From positions 106,084 to 170,083 of the forward strand of contig LSRX01000132.1 in NCBI GenBank assembly GCA_001939145.1: a stretch of 64,000 nt of DNA, in the 5' to 3' direction. The notes beneath the pieces were generated by a model that saw only the letters and a program-made list of their open reading frames with translations, made no database searches and had not been told where the DNA came from. This DNA is from Symbiodinium microadriaticum (lineage: Eukaryota > Sar > Dinophyceae > Suessiales > Symbiodiniaceae). Positions 51,406-60,426 of this stretch are shown one piece after another (the stretch's first letter is position 1; every line of letters begins with the position of its first letter). The position numbers and the translations under genes were made by a program.

Positions 51406-51507
51406 TACCTATAGTCCATTGTAGTTCCTTTTTGGGGTTACCTTTTGGGATCCTTAATATAGATTTGGTTAACCCAAATAAAGGAACTACAATGGAGACT
51501 TTCGTAG
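51406..51507. mobile_element. Palindrome family B whose right end provides an AG
   Basis: TACCTATAGTCCATTGTAGT mirrors ACTACAATGGAGACTTTCG. The usual right terminus (CTATAGGTA) is replaced by TTCGTAG, immediately followed by a coding-like block. Confidence 0.78.
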
Positions 51508-51643
51508 TCCTCCTAAAGCCAAGCGAAGATGCCAAGCCTTCAATCTCAGCTTCACTCACCTATGCCTGGAACATTGAAACCTCCCGATGCTCCACACGTC
51601 GCTGCACAGCAACCCGAAGAGCTCTCTACCGCCTGATGATACA
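51508..51643 (+). CDS. Candidate exon directly after a family B element
   Basis: The frame (entry phase 2) reads LLKPSEDAKPSISASLTYAW, then IETSRCSTRRCTATRRAL, and ends at GTCAGT. CSTRRC is C-x4-C. The acceptor would lie in or beside the palindrome. Confidence 0.52.
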
Positions 51644-51832
51644 GTCAGTGAAATTACCATTGAACCCTTTTTGTTCCATCGGCGTCAACCTTCAACTTAA
51701 CCCTATAGACCCCTAAACCCACAGAAAGTCCCAAACCCCGCCAACCCGTCCCTCCCCTTCCAAAAAAAATTGAAACAATGAACATCTAAACCCTACTCAA
51801 GACTAGCCAGCACCCCTTGCCTAAACCCTAAG

Positions 51833-51931
51833 CACCATGGCTTTAGCTTCGCCGCCGGATCCCAGCCGGTCGCTTGCTGCCGCGGGCATGCCGCGGAGTA
51901 CACTTTATGGCCCCTGTGATAAATGCAGCAA
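51833..51931 (+). CDS. Candidate exon, possible start codon
   Basis: It contains CACCATGG. The frame reads MALASPPDPSRSLAAAGMPR, then STLYGPCDKCSK, and ends at GTTTGGGG. PCDKC is a C-x2-C pair. It could be a first exon because of the ATG context, or an internal exon after CCTAAG. Confidence 0.5.
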
Positions 51932-51948
51932 GTTTGGGGTTTCGAAGT

Positions 51949-52053
51949 TACCTATAGTCTCCATTGTAGTTCCTTTTTGGGGTTACCTTTTAGGATCCTT
52001 AATATAGATTTGGTTAAACCAAAAAAAAGGAACTACAATGGAGACTATAGGTA
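51949..52053. mobile_element. Palindrome family B, complete
   Basis: TACCTATAGTCTCCATTG mirrors CAATGGAGACTATAGGTA; it is nearly identical to the 22.6 kb copy and lies 440 bp from another copy. Confidence 0.9.
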
Positions 52054-52232
52054 GGAATTATGCAGGCTCTGGGGGGATGCAACGAGGTAAACCGCGAGGG
52101 TTGTTTGGCATGTCAGCTTCGGCTCAGACTTATCCTTCTTGGGTGACGAGGGCATTTGGCTGAGGAGTTTTGGTATAGGATTCAGGTGCTCGGGTTTGGA
52201 GTTTGGCATTTTTCCCCTGGGGCCCACTGCAG

Positions 52233-52658
52233 CAATGATGCAGATGGCTGCTGCAGGAGGCGGCGGAGATGATCCTGCTGACCCCAGGAAGGCCATGATG
52301 GACTCATGGATGGCTGTTCCTTTGTCCAAGAAGAGCAAGAAAAAGAAGAACAGGTCGGGTAGCAACAAAAAGAGCGAGACTGGCACGATTGGCACAGTTG
52401 ATGGATGACGATTCGTCGTCATCGGAGAGCTCCAGCGATGCCGATGCAAATGATGCAAAGGTGTCTTTTGCACCGGCTTTCAAGCTCGGTGCTCTGGGGC
52501 AATCCAGGTCCGAACGAATGATGCGAAGATCTTCAGGAGAACAAGCACTACCCCTTAGGGAAGGAGTAGATCTTAGATTCTGCCGGAACGTTGAATATGG
52601 TTTTACAGCACCATATTCCTTGATTCAGGAACACTTGCCGCTGGGTCTTTTACAGTAG
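52233..52658 (+). pseudogene. Frame-broken Lys-rich then Ser/Asp-rich ORF
   Basis: After CCACTGCAG one frame reads MMQMAAAGGGGDDPADPRKA, then KKSKKKKNRSGSNKK, and stops at 52408. The +1 frame continues DDDSSSSESSSDADANDAKV, then FAPAFKLGALGQSRSERM, to a stop at 52658. The halves look like one protein with a basic patch followed by an acidic Ser-rich patch, broken by a frameshift near 52340-52400. A sequencing error, a lost intron or a true pseudogene would all fit. The family is unknown. Confidence 0.45.
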
Positions 52659-52869
52659 AAGGTTTATTCCAGAGTTACCATATGGTTATTACAGTTTTTA
52701 TGTTTGCTCATTCTTCTGTGGGAAGTAGGCTAGCATCCCCGTACGAACATCCAAACTATGCACTCCCAATGTTCCCAAGAAGCCCTTATAAGTTTATTAA
52801 CACCCTAGTACAAGCCCGACCTCTCATACCGTGAAGCGCCATAAAAGCTATAAACTATACCTTTAACCC

Positions 52870-53355
52870 TGAACCCATACAGCCGTAAACCCCTAAACCC
52901 GGAACCCCTAAACCCTAAACCTTAAACTCTAACCCCTGAACCCTAAACCCCTAGACCCATACAACCCTAAAGCCCCTCCTCGAGAACTACGGTTGAGGGC
53001 TGATGGATCGGAGTCCTCAGTGTTGCGTTCAGGCGTGAAGGATGAGGTTTGGGTTCTGTTAGTGTTGATGGTTTAGGGTTTAGGGGTTAGGGTTTAGGGG
53101 TTAAGGGTTTAGGGTTTTTAGGGTTTTGGGGCTTATGGTCTATGTTTTCTTTAAGTTTAAGCAGGTTGAAAGAAAGGATTCGAATGCACAGAGAGTCAAC
53201 CAAATAGAAAGGAGCTCATTGGCTGGACATGACAACAACCCATGGTTACCTGGGGTGTGGGATTTAGGGTTTTAGGCTTGAGGGGTTTAGGGTTTATGGT
53301 TTAAAGGTCTAGGGTTTAGGGTTTTTGCGGTTTAGGGGTTTAGGGTTTAGGGTAA
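52870..53355. repeat. CCCTAAA array, spacer, TTTAGGG arrays
   Basis: CCCTAAA units lie at about 52875-52975 and TTTAGGG at 53060-53130 and 53265-53355. The short spacers show no reliable frame. Confidence 0.85.
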
Positions 53356-53868
53356 GCGTATTTGAGACTCCCCTTACCTGAACACCAATCAAGCACTAAA
53401 TTCTTTTGTCTAGGGGTCTGAACAGTGAGTGACACTGTTCTATATTTGGGCTTCTTGGTGGGTTTAGGGTTTAGGGTTTTAGTACAACTAGTACTAGCTC
53501 ACTTACCCCCCAACACAAGGTGTTAAAGTTGTCCAGGCCCCATGATAGACCCTTGGGCTGTAGACTCTGGACAGTGCCCTCACGATCTTTATAGTAGCCC
53601 CTTGAGTAACCCCACCCTTGACCCGAAACCATAAACTGTTAAACCTTAAGCCCTGAACCCCAAGCCCTCAACTCTAATCCTTAGAGATTAGGATTCCATA
53701 AACATTATAACTCCTGAACCCTAAACCTTGGCTACTGCCCCCACGCTGTAACAGTTGAGGGTTGGGGTTTAGGGTTTAGGATAACTATATATAGCCCTCA
53801 ATTGTGACCTAGACTTTTAGAGGGTAGGGGCAGTACCTAAACTAAGCCCGCCACTGACACCTCTGCAG

Positions 53869-53925
53869 AGACGTCTCAGGCTTACCAACCCGCGGCGAGG
53901 CCGCGGGGAACGTCAAGGGCACAAG
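53869..53925 (+). CDS. Candidate exon, two frames possible
   Basis: It follows CCTCTGCAG and ends at GTTTACT. One frame (entry phase 1) reads DVSGLPTRGEAAGNVKGT; another (entry phase 2) reads TSQAYQPAARPRGTSRAQ. Confidence 0.48.
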
Positions 53926-54233
53926 GTTTACTACGGCTTAGGGTTTCTACAAAGGTTTCGAATTCAGGGTTTCTACACGGTTGGGGGTTCAGGGCACTCT
54001 ATACGGGGTTTAGAGTTTAGAGTTTCAGGTTCGGGTCTTGCATTTGAAAACCTTTGAGACATGCCTGCGTCACCCTAAACCCCGAATGCTAGGCCTGAGC
54101 CTTCAAACCCCAAATCCGAATTAACCCAATCCCTAGCAACCACAACCCTATACCTCAAATCCTGTACTTGAATGCTTCAAGGTCTGGGGGGATAGCCCTA
54201 AACCCGACGTCCGAAACCCGTAAATCCTCATAG

Positions 54234-54411
54234 TCATCGACATGTCGCCGAGTTTGGCGGCGGCCCAAGTTTTGGCCTGACCTACCTCTTGGATCACATC
54301 TCCAAGATGTTCCGGTCACAACTTCTTTTGGGGGAGGAGTTCCTGTCAGGCACTACATATGCTAACGTGGAGGATCCGGAGATCACCTTCCCTTTGCTAC
54401 GGGCAGCACCC
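54234..54411 (+). CDS. Long candidate exon lacking an obvious GT donor
   Basis: It follows CCTCATAG. The 59-codon frame has HVAEFGGGPSFGLTYLLDHI, then SKMFRSQLLLGEEFLSG, then ANVEDPEITFPLLRAAP, and meets TGA. It looks like a folded-domain segment. The end is unclear: GTGGAG at 54367, a GC/GA donor, or a true stop. It is unusual in having CCCTAAA repeats on both sides. Confidence 0.55.
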
Positions 54412-54429
54412 TGAGCATGCCAATGGCTG

Positions 54430-54612
54430 AGAAGCCCTGAGCCCTAAACCCAAAACCCTACATCCTAAACCCCTAAGCCCCAAAACCCTAAACCTTAAAC
54501 CCTAGCCCTAAACCCTTAAAGCCTAACCCCTAAACCCTAAACCTTAAATCCTAAGCCCCTAAATCCTAAACCTTAAACCCTAAGCCCTAGGCCCCTAAAC
54601 CCCTAAACCCCC
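54430..54612. repeat. CCCTAAA array
   Basis: CCCTAAACCTTAAACCCTAA variants run for about 180 bp. Confidence 0.93.
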
Positions 54613-54614
54613 AG

Positions 54615-54708
54615 TCAGAGTCAGCAAACCTTCCTCATCCGCTGTGTCCATTGGGCTGGGTCGCTCGCTCGAAGACCGACACCGAGCGCCTGAATCTTAG
54701 TACGTACG
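54615..54708 (+). CDS. Candidate exon
   Basis: It follows AACCCCCAG and ends at GTTATAAG. The 31-codon frame begins SESANLPHPLCPLGWVARSK and ends DTERLNLSTY. All three frames are partly open, but this one runs cleanly to the donor. Confidence 0.52.
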
Positions 54709-54792
54709 GTTATAAGTACCTTAGGTTTGGGGTTAAAGTAACTACAATAAGTATAGTTACTAAGTTACCTTAATTATAACCCTCGTTACTAA
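54701..54792. mobile_element. Imperfect palindrome M
   Basis: GTTATAAGTACCTTAGG and AGTTACCTTAATTATAAC form imperfect arms around AAAGTAACTACAATAAGT. The element overlaps the end of the preceding block. Confidence 0.5.
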
Positions 54793-54860
54793 GTCCTATG
54801 ATCCTCTGCCTGAGTAGGTGGTCACCCTAGCTACCTTGAAGCCTTAAATTTGCTGTACAG

Positions 54861-54900
54861 CTACGAGCTCGTCGAAAGGAAGTGTAGTATAGGGGCATGC
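54861..54900 (+). CDS. Candidate Cys-pair micro-exon
   Basis: It follows GCTGTACAG and ends at GTAGTT. The frame (entry phase 1) reads YELVERKCSIGAC, another C-x4-C. Confidence 0.46.
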
Positions 54901-54933
54901 GTAGTTACCGGTAGACCCGAAGCCTTTTTCAAG

Positions 54934-55040
54934 ATATGGGTAGTTCTCTGAATTAGAGTCCCTGTTGTTAAGTCCCAAACATAGCACGGCACCCTTATCA
55001 ACAGGACCCTGAAAGGCACCTTAACTTAGAGAACCACCGA
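54934..55040. mobile_element. Palindrome family C
   Basis: TATGGGTAGTTCTCTGAATT mirrors ACTTAGAGAACCACCGA; the core (TAGCACGGCACCCTTAT) is inverted relative to other copies. Confidence 0.72.
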
Positions 55041-55428
55041 GATTTTCAGGTTTTCCCTTAGACAAGCCCTGAGCTTGTAAACTCCGAGGCCCCGAAGAAG
55101 CAAAGCACCCAATCTATCCCTGAACGCTATCGAGCCTTGAATCCGCTACACCCGGAAATCCCTCACACCCCAAGCCGTGAAATCCCTAAGGCGCTAAGCC
55201 CCCTCACTCCTACACCCTGGAACACCGACACCAAAATACCCGTGCGCCCCCAAAAAAACGACCCAATCCTAGAGCCCTACACCCCCACTAGTAGGACCCC
55301 CTGACGCCTAGATCCTAAGACCATTCAGGGGCTTAGGGTTTAGTTCGGGATTTAGAGTTTTGGATTTAAGGTTTAAGGTTTAGGGCTATTAGGGCTTAGG
55401 GTTTAGGGTTTAGGGGCGGGGATGCCAG

Positions 55429-55491
55429 GGCAAGCAAAACTCATGAGGTGCCTTGCCTCTTGGGAGACCCGGACTGAGAAACCATCTACAG
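55429..55491 (+). CDS. Candidate exon with GTAACA donor
   Basis: It follows GGGATGCCAG. The frame (entry phase 2) reads QAKLMRCLASWETRTEKPST and ends at GTAACAG. Confidence 0.48.
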
Positions 55492-55509
55492 GTAACAGTT
55501 TTCGCTCTA

Positions 55510-55690
55510 TAACCCTAACCCCTAAACCCCTAAACCCCTAAACCCCTAAACCCCTACACCCCTAAACCCCTAACCCCTAACCCCTAAACCCCTAAACCCC
55601 TAAACCCTAAACCCTAACCCCTAAACCCTACACCCCTAAACCCCTACAGCCCTAACCCCCTAAACCCCTAAAGCCCTAAACCCTACACAC
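55510..55690. repeat. CCCCTAAA array
   Basis: CCCCTAAACCCCTAAA with CCCCTACA variants, then a degraded family D half (to about 55745). Confidence 0.94.
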
Positions 55691-56085
55691 TACATAAGCT
55701 ATGCCGTAGTATCCCCCAAACCCTTTTCGAACCGTTAAGGCGCCGATAAAGCACCATACGCCCTTTTTTTGTGAGATCGCTTGTAACCCTTTAAAGAACC
55801 TCTTTCGGATGGTTAGAGCACCTGGTTTATAAGGCTTATAGGGTTTGTAGGGTTTATAGGGCTTATAGGGTTTATAGGGCATATAGGGTTTAGAGGGTTT
55901 AGGGTTGTGTTGCACCCCAAACTCCACTTCCTAAACTTGGCCTTAAACCCTTTTCCCATGATTCATCACATGGTTTGGCCTTAAACCGTAAAGCCTAACC
56001 CCCTCTTTGACTCCTGGACCGTTTTCGTTTGATTCCAGTACTTTCTAACTATGTTGGCTCTTCTTTGAAAATGCTGCGCTTCCAG

Positions 56086-56173
56086 GCTTCCTTTAAAGAC
56101 GAGGCCTGGAAAGCCGGGCAATTCCTGGAGAAGCTCCGCGCCGTGCCGCTTGTCTCAGGGCTCCTTTCTTCTG
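56086..56173 (+). CDS. Candidate exon, strongly protein-like
   Basis: It follows CGCTTCCAG and ends at GTACAA. The 29-codon frame reads ASFKDEAWKAGQFLEKLRAV, then PLVSGLLSS. It may extend upstream in frame (MLRFQ). No flanking arrays lie close by. Confidence 0.53.
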
Positions 56174-56365
56174 GTACAATCGGGTTGCTCTAAGGATACG
56201 TGAAGGAAGGTTCCTACAAGGCCTGAAGGCGTTCTTTAAAGTTTTTTGTACTCTTTAGCAACTTTAGCAGAGGAGGCTTCACGGGTTTGGGACTTGGCTA
56301 AGTCATAAACCCTAGCCTCTAAACCCTAAACCCTGCAGCCCTGGACCCTAAACTACGGACTGCAG

Positions 56366-56388
56366 CCTGCAAATCCCAATGCTCCAGG
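56366..56388 (+). CDS. Candidate micro-exon, weak
   Basis: It follows GGACTGCAG and ends at GTGTAGG between CCCTAAA and TTTAGGG repeats. The frame (entry phase 2) reads CKSQCSR. Confidence 0.32.
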
Positions 56389-56868
56389 GTGTAGGCTTTA
56401 GGGAATAGAGTTTAGGGATTAGGCTTTAGGGCTTAGGGTTTAGGGACTAGAGGAGTTTAGGGTTTAGGCTTTAGGGTGGCCGCAGGCCTAGGGACAACTA
56501 TAATGAGGCTTCGGGTTTTTTCCCGACGGAACCCTGGATATTGCCAGAGTATGCTTGGAACCCTTGAATCCGTCAGCTGAAAGCATCTAAAAACCGTAGA
56601 CCCCAAAACCTGAACCCTTGACCCTGCAGACCCCCGCAGTATAACACCCAGCCCGAAACTCTCAATCCTAAACTCCCCTCCCTTCTAGATCCCCTTGAAA
56701 GCACTCCTTGAAGAAACTCTTTGTTGAACCCTGAACTCCAGTGAGAGTGTTCTTTTTGTGGTTCCCTTACAATTACCACAACATACCCCAAAGCAGTAGT
56801 CTAATGACTAAGGCCCCTGTTTCGAACTCTTAAAGGAAAATCTTGAAGAGCCCTTTGCACACTTGCAG

Positions 56869-56958
56869 GTTAGCCAGCTATCCTCCCGGTTCCGTCGCCA
56901 CTCGACGTTGGATTCAAGAAGGGTCGTTCTCTGGCACAGACTAGCTGGACTAATCAGG
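56869..56958 (+). CDS. Candidate exon, Arg-rich
   Basis: It follows CACACTTGCAG and ends at GTCAAT. The 30-codon frame reads VSQLSSRFRRHSTLDSRRVV, then LWHRLAGLIR. GTCGTT inside is an earlier alternative donor. Confidence 0.52.
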
Positions 56959-57065
56959 GTCAATCCTATACCCTGAGGGTTTAGGGTGTAGGGCTTAGGG
57001 TTTAGGGTTTAGGGTTTTAGGGTTTTAGGGTTTAGGGTTTAGGGCCTGAACCTTGAAAGTGAAAG

Positions 57066-57155
57066 GGTTGACACAGTCTTGGGAGTGTTGTTTGTCGGCA
57101 AGCCCTTTCAGCTTACTGCGGACGGTAGCTTTCTGCATCCGCTTTGCCGTGAACG
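57066..57155 (+). CDS. Candidate exon
   Basis: It follows AGTGAAAG and ends at GTGTTC (or GTGAAC seven bases earlier). The frame (entry phase 1) reads VDTVLGVLFVGKPFQLTADG, then SFLHPLCRE. A second frame is open, but this one is more protein-like. The left flank is TTTAGGG. Confidence 0.5.
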
Positions 57156-57334
57156 GTGTTCAACCCCGAACCCTCCCCCCGAGAGCACCCTTTCAAGCTT
57201 CTTAAGACCTGGTTAAGTTAGCATCATTACTGCTCATGTTGTTACTCCTGTGGTTATTATCAGTATTATTATCACTGGCATTTTTATTCCTCACCTACGA
57301 AAACCACTAGAAGCTGCGCCTGCGCGCTGAGCAA

Positions 57335-57612
57335 AGTCACGTGAAGAAACCTGTGCCGCCCCCCAAGACCTTAAATCTGAAGCCTTGAAGAACACCCCAC
57401 CCTGAACCCTGAACCCTAAACCCTACTACTACCTGTGCCGCCCCCCAAGACCTTAAACCTGAAGCCTTGAAGAAAACCCCACCCTGAACCCTAAACCCTG
57501 TACTACACCCCAAAACCCTAAACCCTAAACCCCTAAACCCCAAAACCCTAAACCCTAAACCCTTAACCCCTACAGCCTAAACCCCTAAACCCTAAACCTT
57601 ACGCTCCTAAGC
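57335..57612. repeat. Tandem 75-90 bp duplication and CCCTAAA array
   Basis: CCTGTGCCGCCCCCCAAGAC and TGAAGCCTTGAAGAA.ACCCC occur twice (from about 57349 and 57430), embedded in CCCTAAA repeats. Confidence 0.9.
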
Positions 57613-57632
57613 CCTATAAACACTGAACCGAG

Positions 57633-57730
57633 GTCTTTAGCCAGGTGGATGTGTCCAAAGTGATTTGGTCCGCCTCGGGTCTCGAAGTCCTCTTCGGCAT
57701 CTTCCGACGCCCGCACCGCAACAGACAAGG
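57633..57730 (+). CDS. Candidate exon between CCCTAAA and TTTAGGG arrays
   Basis: It follows TGAACCGAG and ends exactly at GTTTAGGG. The 32-codon frame reads VFSQVDVSKVIWSASGLEVL, then FGIFRRPHRNRQ. The opposite strand has early stops. It is one of the best supported blocks. Confidence 0.62.
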
Positions 57731-57870
57731 GTTTAGGGTGTATAGGGTTTATAGGGCTTATATATTATAAGGTTTATAGGGTTTATAGGGTTTAAAGGGT
57801 TTAGGGGTTTATAGGGTTTATAGGGTTTATAGGGTTTAGGGTTTATAGGGTTCTAGGGGTGTAGGGCTCT
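57731..57870. repeat. TTTAGGG/TTTATAGGG array
   Basis: GGGTTTATAGGGTTTATA units run for about 140 bp. Confidence 0.95.
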
Positions 57871-58455
57871 GGGAGTTTAAGGTGGATCTGGTTGTTACTC
57901 GCATCGTATTCATTGACTACACACTTGTAGTGCAAGTATTGCTGCGGCAATGATCGTGATCACTGTTGTCGTTTCGGACGCGGTATGGTCCTCGTTGCTG
58001 CCATGGGCTACAAGTTCGTCATTGTTGCGGCCATGTTGTTGTCATAACGATGTTAGGCACCATCGCTATAAACATTACGACTATCGTTAGGAATAGCCGT
58101 CGTCGTAGTCGTCGTAAGTTCCGCATATGCTTCGTTTTGCTATTGCAGAATTGGTCTTACATGTCTGGTGGTTCTGGTCGTCGTAGTGGTGCTGCTTAGT
58201 CGCAACACTGCCGATTTTGTGTTGGTGTTGGTACTGCTTGTGCCTTTGGGGCTCGGGGTGGGACTTCCGCTTTCGTCTCGGATTCGGGTTGAGTCCTTAA
58301 TGCAGATTACTTGCTTGTACTGCCTCCAGCAGCCGCGAAATATGGTTCTAGTAGAGTGCAACCATGCATAACTAACTCCAAACCATCCCAATGCTTTCTT
58401 GAACCCAACCCCCTCCATCACGAAGGATTCCGATAAGGAGCTGAGCCCTACATGA
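57871..58455. other. Unique DNA, no supported gene
   Basis: Frames of 67-93 codons occur on both strands (GTCGTCGT-rich simple sequence near 58090-58200) and none is convincing. Confidence 0.35.
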
Positions 58456-58480
58456 ACGAAGGTAAAGGTTCCCAGCCCAG

Positions 58481-58561
58481 GCGATCGAGGCGTCCGCGTC
58501 GACCGCCTCCGAGCATTTGACTGCGGCCTCGACGATGATGCTGCGAGGCTCTGGGTGTTCG
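58481..58561 (+). CDS. Candidate exon
   Basis: It follows TCCCAGCCCAG and ends at GTTAAGGG. The frame (entry phase 2) reads DRGVRVDRLRAFDCGLDDDA, then ARLWVF. A TTTAGGG array follows. Confidence 0.55.
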
Positions 58562-58951
58562 GTTAAGGGTTTAGGGTGTAGGTTTTAGGGTTTGGGGTTT
58601 AGCAGTTTAGGGTTTAGGGTTTTAGGGTTAAGGGTTTGGGGTTTAGGGTGTGGGTTTCCAAAACGACCCCCAATGCCCAACCCCTAAACCATAAGGGCTC
58701 CCATAAGGGTTTCTGCCAGGGGATCGACAAGGTCCAATTATGACAATTATGAGGTTGCTTATGATTGCAATTTGAGTACCAGGGTTTTCGAGGAGGAGGC
58801 TGTGTTGTATAAGCACGTTATGAGGAGTTCGCAGGGCTTTCAGCAGTCCGAGGGCGCTAGAAAGGGTGTTAGAAGGTTGCTTTTGAGGCTTCTAGGGGGG
58901 TTCGACGAGGGTTCTATGAGGGCTTTGACAGGGTTCCGGAATAAACCCTAC

Positions 58952-59040
58952 CTGTAACCGAAAAGGCCTACCCTTTTTCAGGAACTATATGTAGAAACCA
59001 TAATAGGGAACCCTAAAAAGGTAGACCTTTTCGGTTACAG
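58952..59040. mobile_element. Palindrome family I, copy 2 (GT...AG ends)
   Basis: CTGTAACCGAAAAGGCCTAC mirrors GTAGACCTTTTCGGTTACAG. The GT-to-AG span is 87 bp, identical to copy 1. Confidence 0.86.
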
Positions 59041-59085
59041 ATAAGCCCTAAACTAATTTCCCACCTTGGGCCTTGGGTTAAAACC

Positions 59086-59365
59086 TGTCGTGTTCTTGTG
59101 CTTTCGGGCTTTGGTTTAGGTTTTCGGATTGGTTTCGGCGCTTGGAATTCTGGAGGGGCATGGAGTCATGCTACAGTCCGCGAAGTAGTGAAGTCGGTNC
59201 TGTCGTGTTCTTGTGCTTTCGGACTTTTTGGGGGGGCTTTGGGTTTCGGACTTTTTGGGGACTTCGGGTTTCGGGCTTTGGTTTAGGTTTTCGGATTGGT
59301 TTCGGCGCTTGGAATTCTGGAGGGGCATGGAGTCATGCTACAGTCCGCGAAGTAGTGAAGTCGGT
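59086..59365. repeat. Tandem duplication of about 115 bp with an N at the junction
   Basis: TGTCGTGTTCTTGTGCTTTC begins at 59086 and again at 59201; both copies end GCGAAGTAGTGAAGTCGGT. The second copy has extra GGACTTTTTGGGG units. The N at 59199 marks uncertainty at the junction. Confidence 0.9.
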
Positions 59366-59486
59366 TAGGGTTTAGGATTTAGGGTTTATAGAGTTTATAG
59401 GGTTTATAGGGTTTATAGGGTTTAGGGTTTAGGATTTAGGGTTTAAGGTTTAGGGTTTAGGATATAGGGTTTTGGGTTTAGGGTTG
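59366..59486. repeat. TTTAGGG/TTTATAGGG array
   Basis: TTTATAGGG units are followed by GGATTTAGGGTTTAAGG variants. Confidence 0.93.
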
Positions 59487-59523
59487 CAGGCACAGTTTTG
59501 TCGCAGTAGGCACCATGTTGCAG

Positions 59524-59566
59524 GCCGTCAGACCTTCGCCCCAGACCATTGGGGCAAAACTCTCTG
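59524..59566 (+). CDS. Candidate exon 5' of a palindromic intron
   Basis: It follows CCATGTTGCAG. The frame reads AVRPSPQTIGAKLS plus one base, and ends at the GT inside the left arm of palindrome L. Confidence 0.48.
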
Positions 59567-59667
59567 GTTCTTAGTCGGGAATGGGGGAATGGGTTATTGG
59601 GACTACTATAGGGGACCTTAAGGGACTATCCTAGGGATCCATTCCCCCATTCCCTACTAAGCACCAG
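59567..59667. mobile_element. Palindrome family L, possible 101-bp introner
   Basis: The inverted arms (59564-59592 and 59639-59667) match at 27 of 29 positions: CTGGT.CTTAGT.GGGAATG and its mirror ending in ACCAG. Cutting at the GT in the left arm and the AG ending the right arm joins two open blocks in phase. Confidence 0.68.
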
Positions 59668-59690
59668 ACAGAAAAGCAGCTTTCTGCGGA
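59668..59690 (+). CDS. Candidate micro-exon 3' of the palindromic intron
   Basis: It continues the frame from 59566 as D-RKAAFCG and ends before GTGTCG. It is short, so the join proves little alone. Confidence 0.36.
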
Positions 59691-59699
59691 GTGTCGTGA

Positions 59700-60345
59700 C
59701 CACAGTAACAGCAGTAATAGCGTGCGACTCCACGAAAAGGTTAACAATCAATCAATAATCATAGGAATAGTAGAAATGCTACTGTCACAGTAATGGTAGC
59801 AGATGATAGCAGTATTATATAAGAATGATGATAATAAGAATAATAGCAATGCGCATAAAGGCTATCAAGAGCAGCATGATCACTTAGGATGACTAGCAGA
59901 GCATCCGCGCGAAACATACCGCTACTCGATTCTTCGGAGATGTCTGAACGGCCTGGAAGAAGCATGCCAGACGTCTATGAAGATACCAGCGCGAGCACAG
60001 CATAGTCACGGTTAAGGGTTCAGGGTTGCACCGTGTTGCGATTGTGCAGATTGTGACGAATGCTGCTGAATGGTAGGGTTGGTCGACCCGTATCATGAAT
60101 TATAATCATGAACAAGACCAGTAATAACAAGTAAATAAGAAGGACACGAAGAGAAAGGCGAGCTTAGGATATTTAGGGATAAGGGCATTGGAATTAGAGC
60201 TTCAGGAGCTCAAGCTTTGCTTTACGCTGTGGGTCTGGGTCACTGTTTTGTCATTGTCTGGGTCTGGTTCGCGGATTGCATCCTCAAAAGGAAGGTCGGG
60301 CCATGTAACCGGAGGCGGTTGCGACGGCTGGCGCGCACTTGCAGA
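59700..60345. other. AT-rich unique stretch with trinucleotide-like AATAATAG runs
   Basis: Short AT-rich simple sequence covers 59745-59850. Overlapping minus-strand frames of 67-68 codons have no recognisable features. Confidence 0.35.
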
Positions 60346-60426
60346 AGGGTTTAGGGTTTAGGGTTTAAGGTTGAGGACTTAGTGTTTAAGGTTTAAGGTT
60401 TAGGGTTTGGGGCTTGGCTTAGGGCA

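Noticed and set aside
14281..55040. tRNA or snRNA genes in the palindromes
   Set aside because: The hairpins have no cloverleaf or T-loop GGTTCGAATCC, and members of one family occur many times, as expected for mobile elements.
58140..58421. 93-codon minus-strand frame (Thr/Ser-rich)
   Set aside because: It derives from GTCGTCGTAGT simple sequence; no conserved feature.
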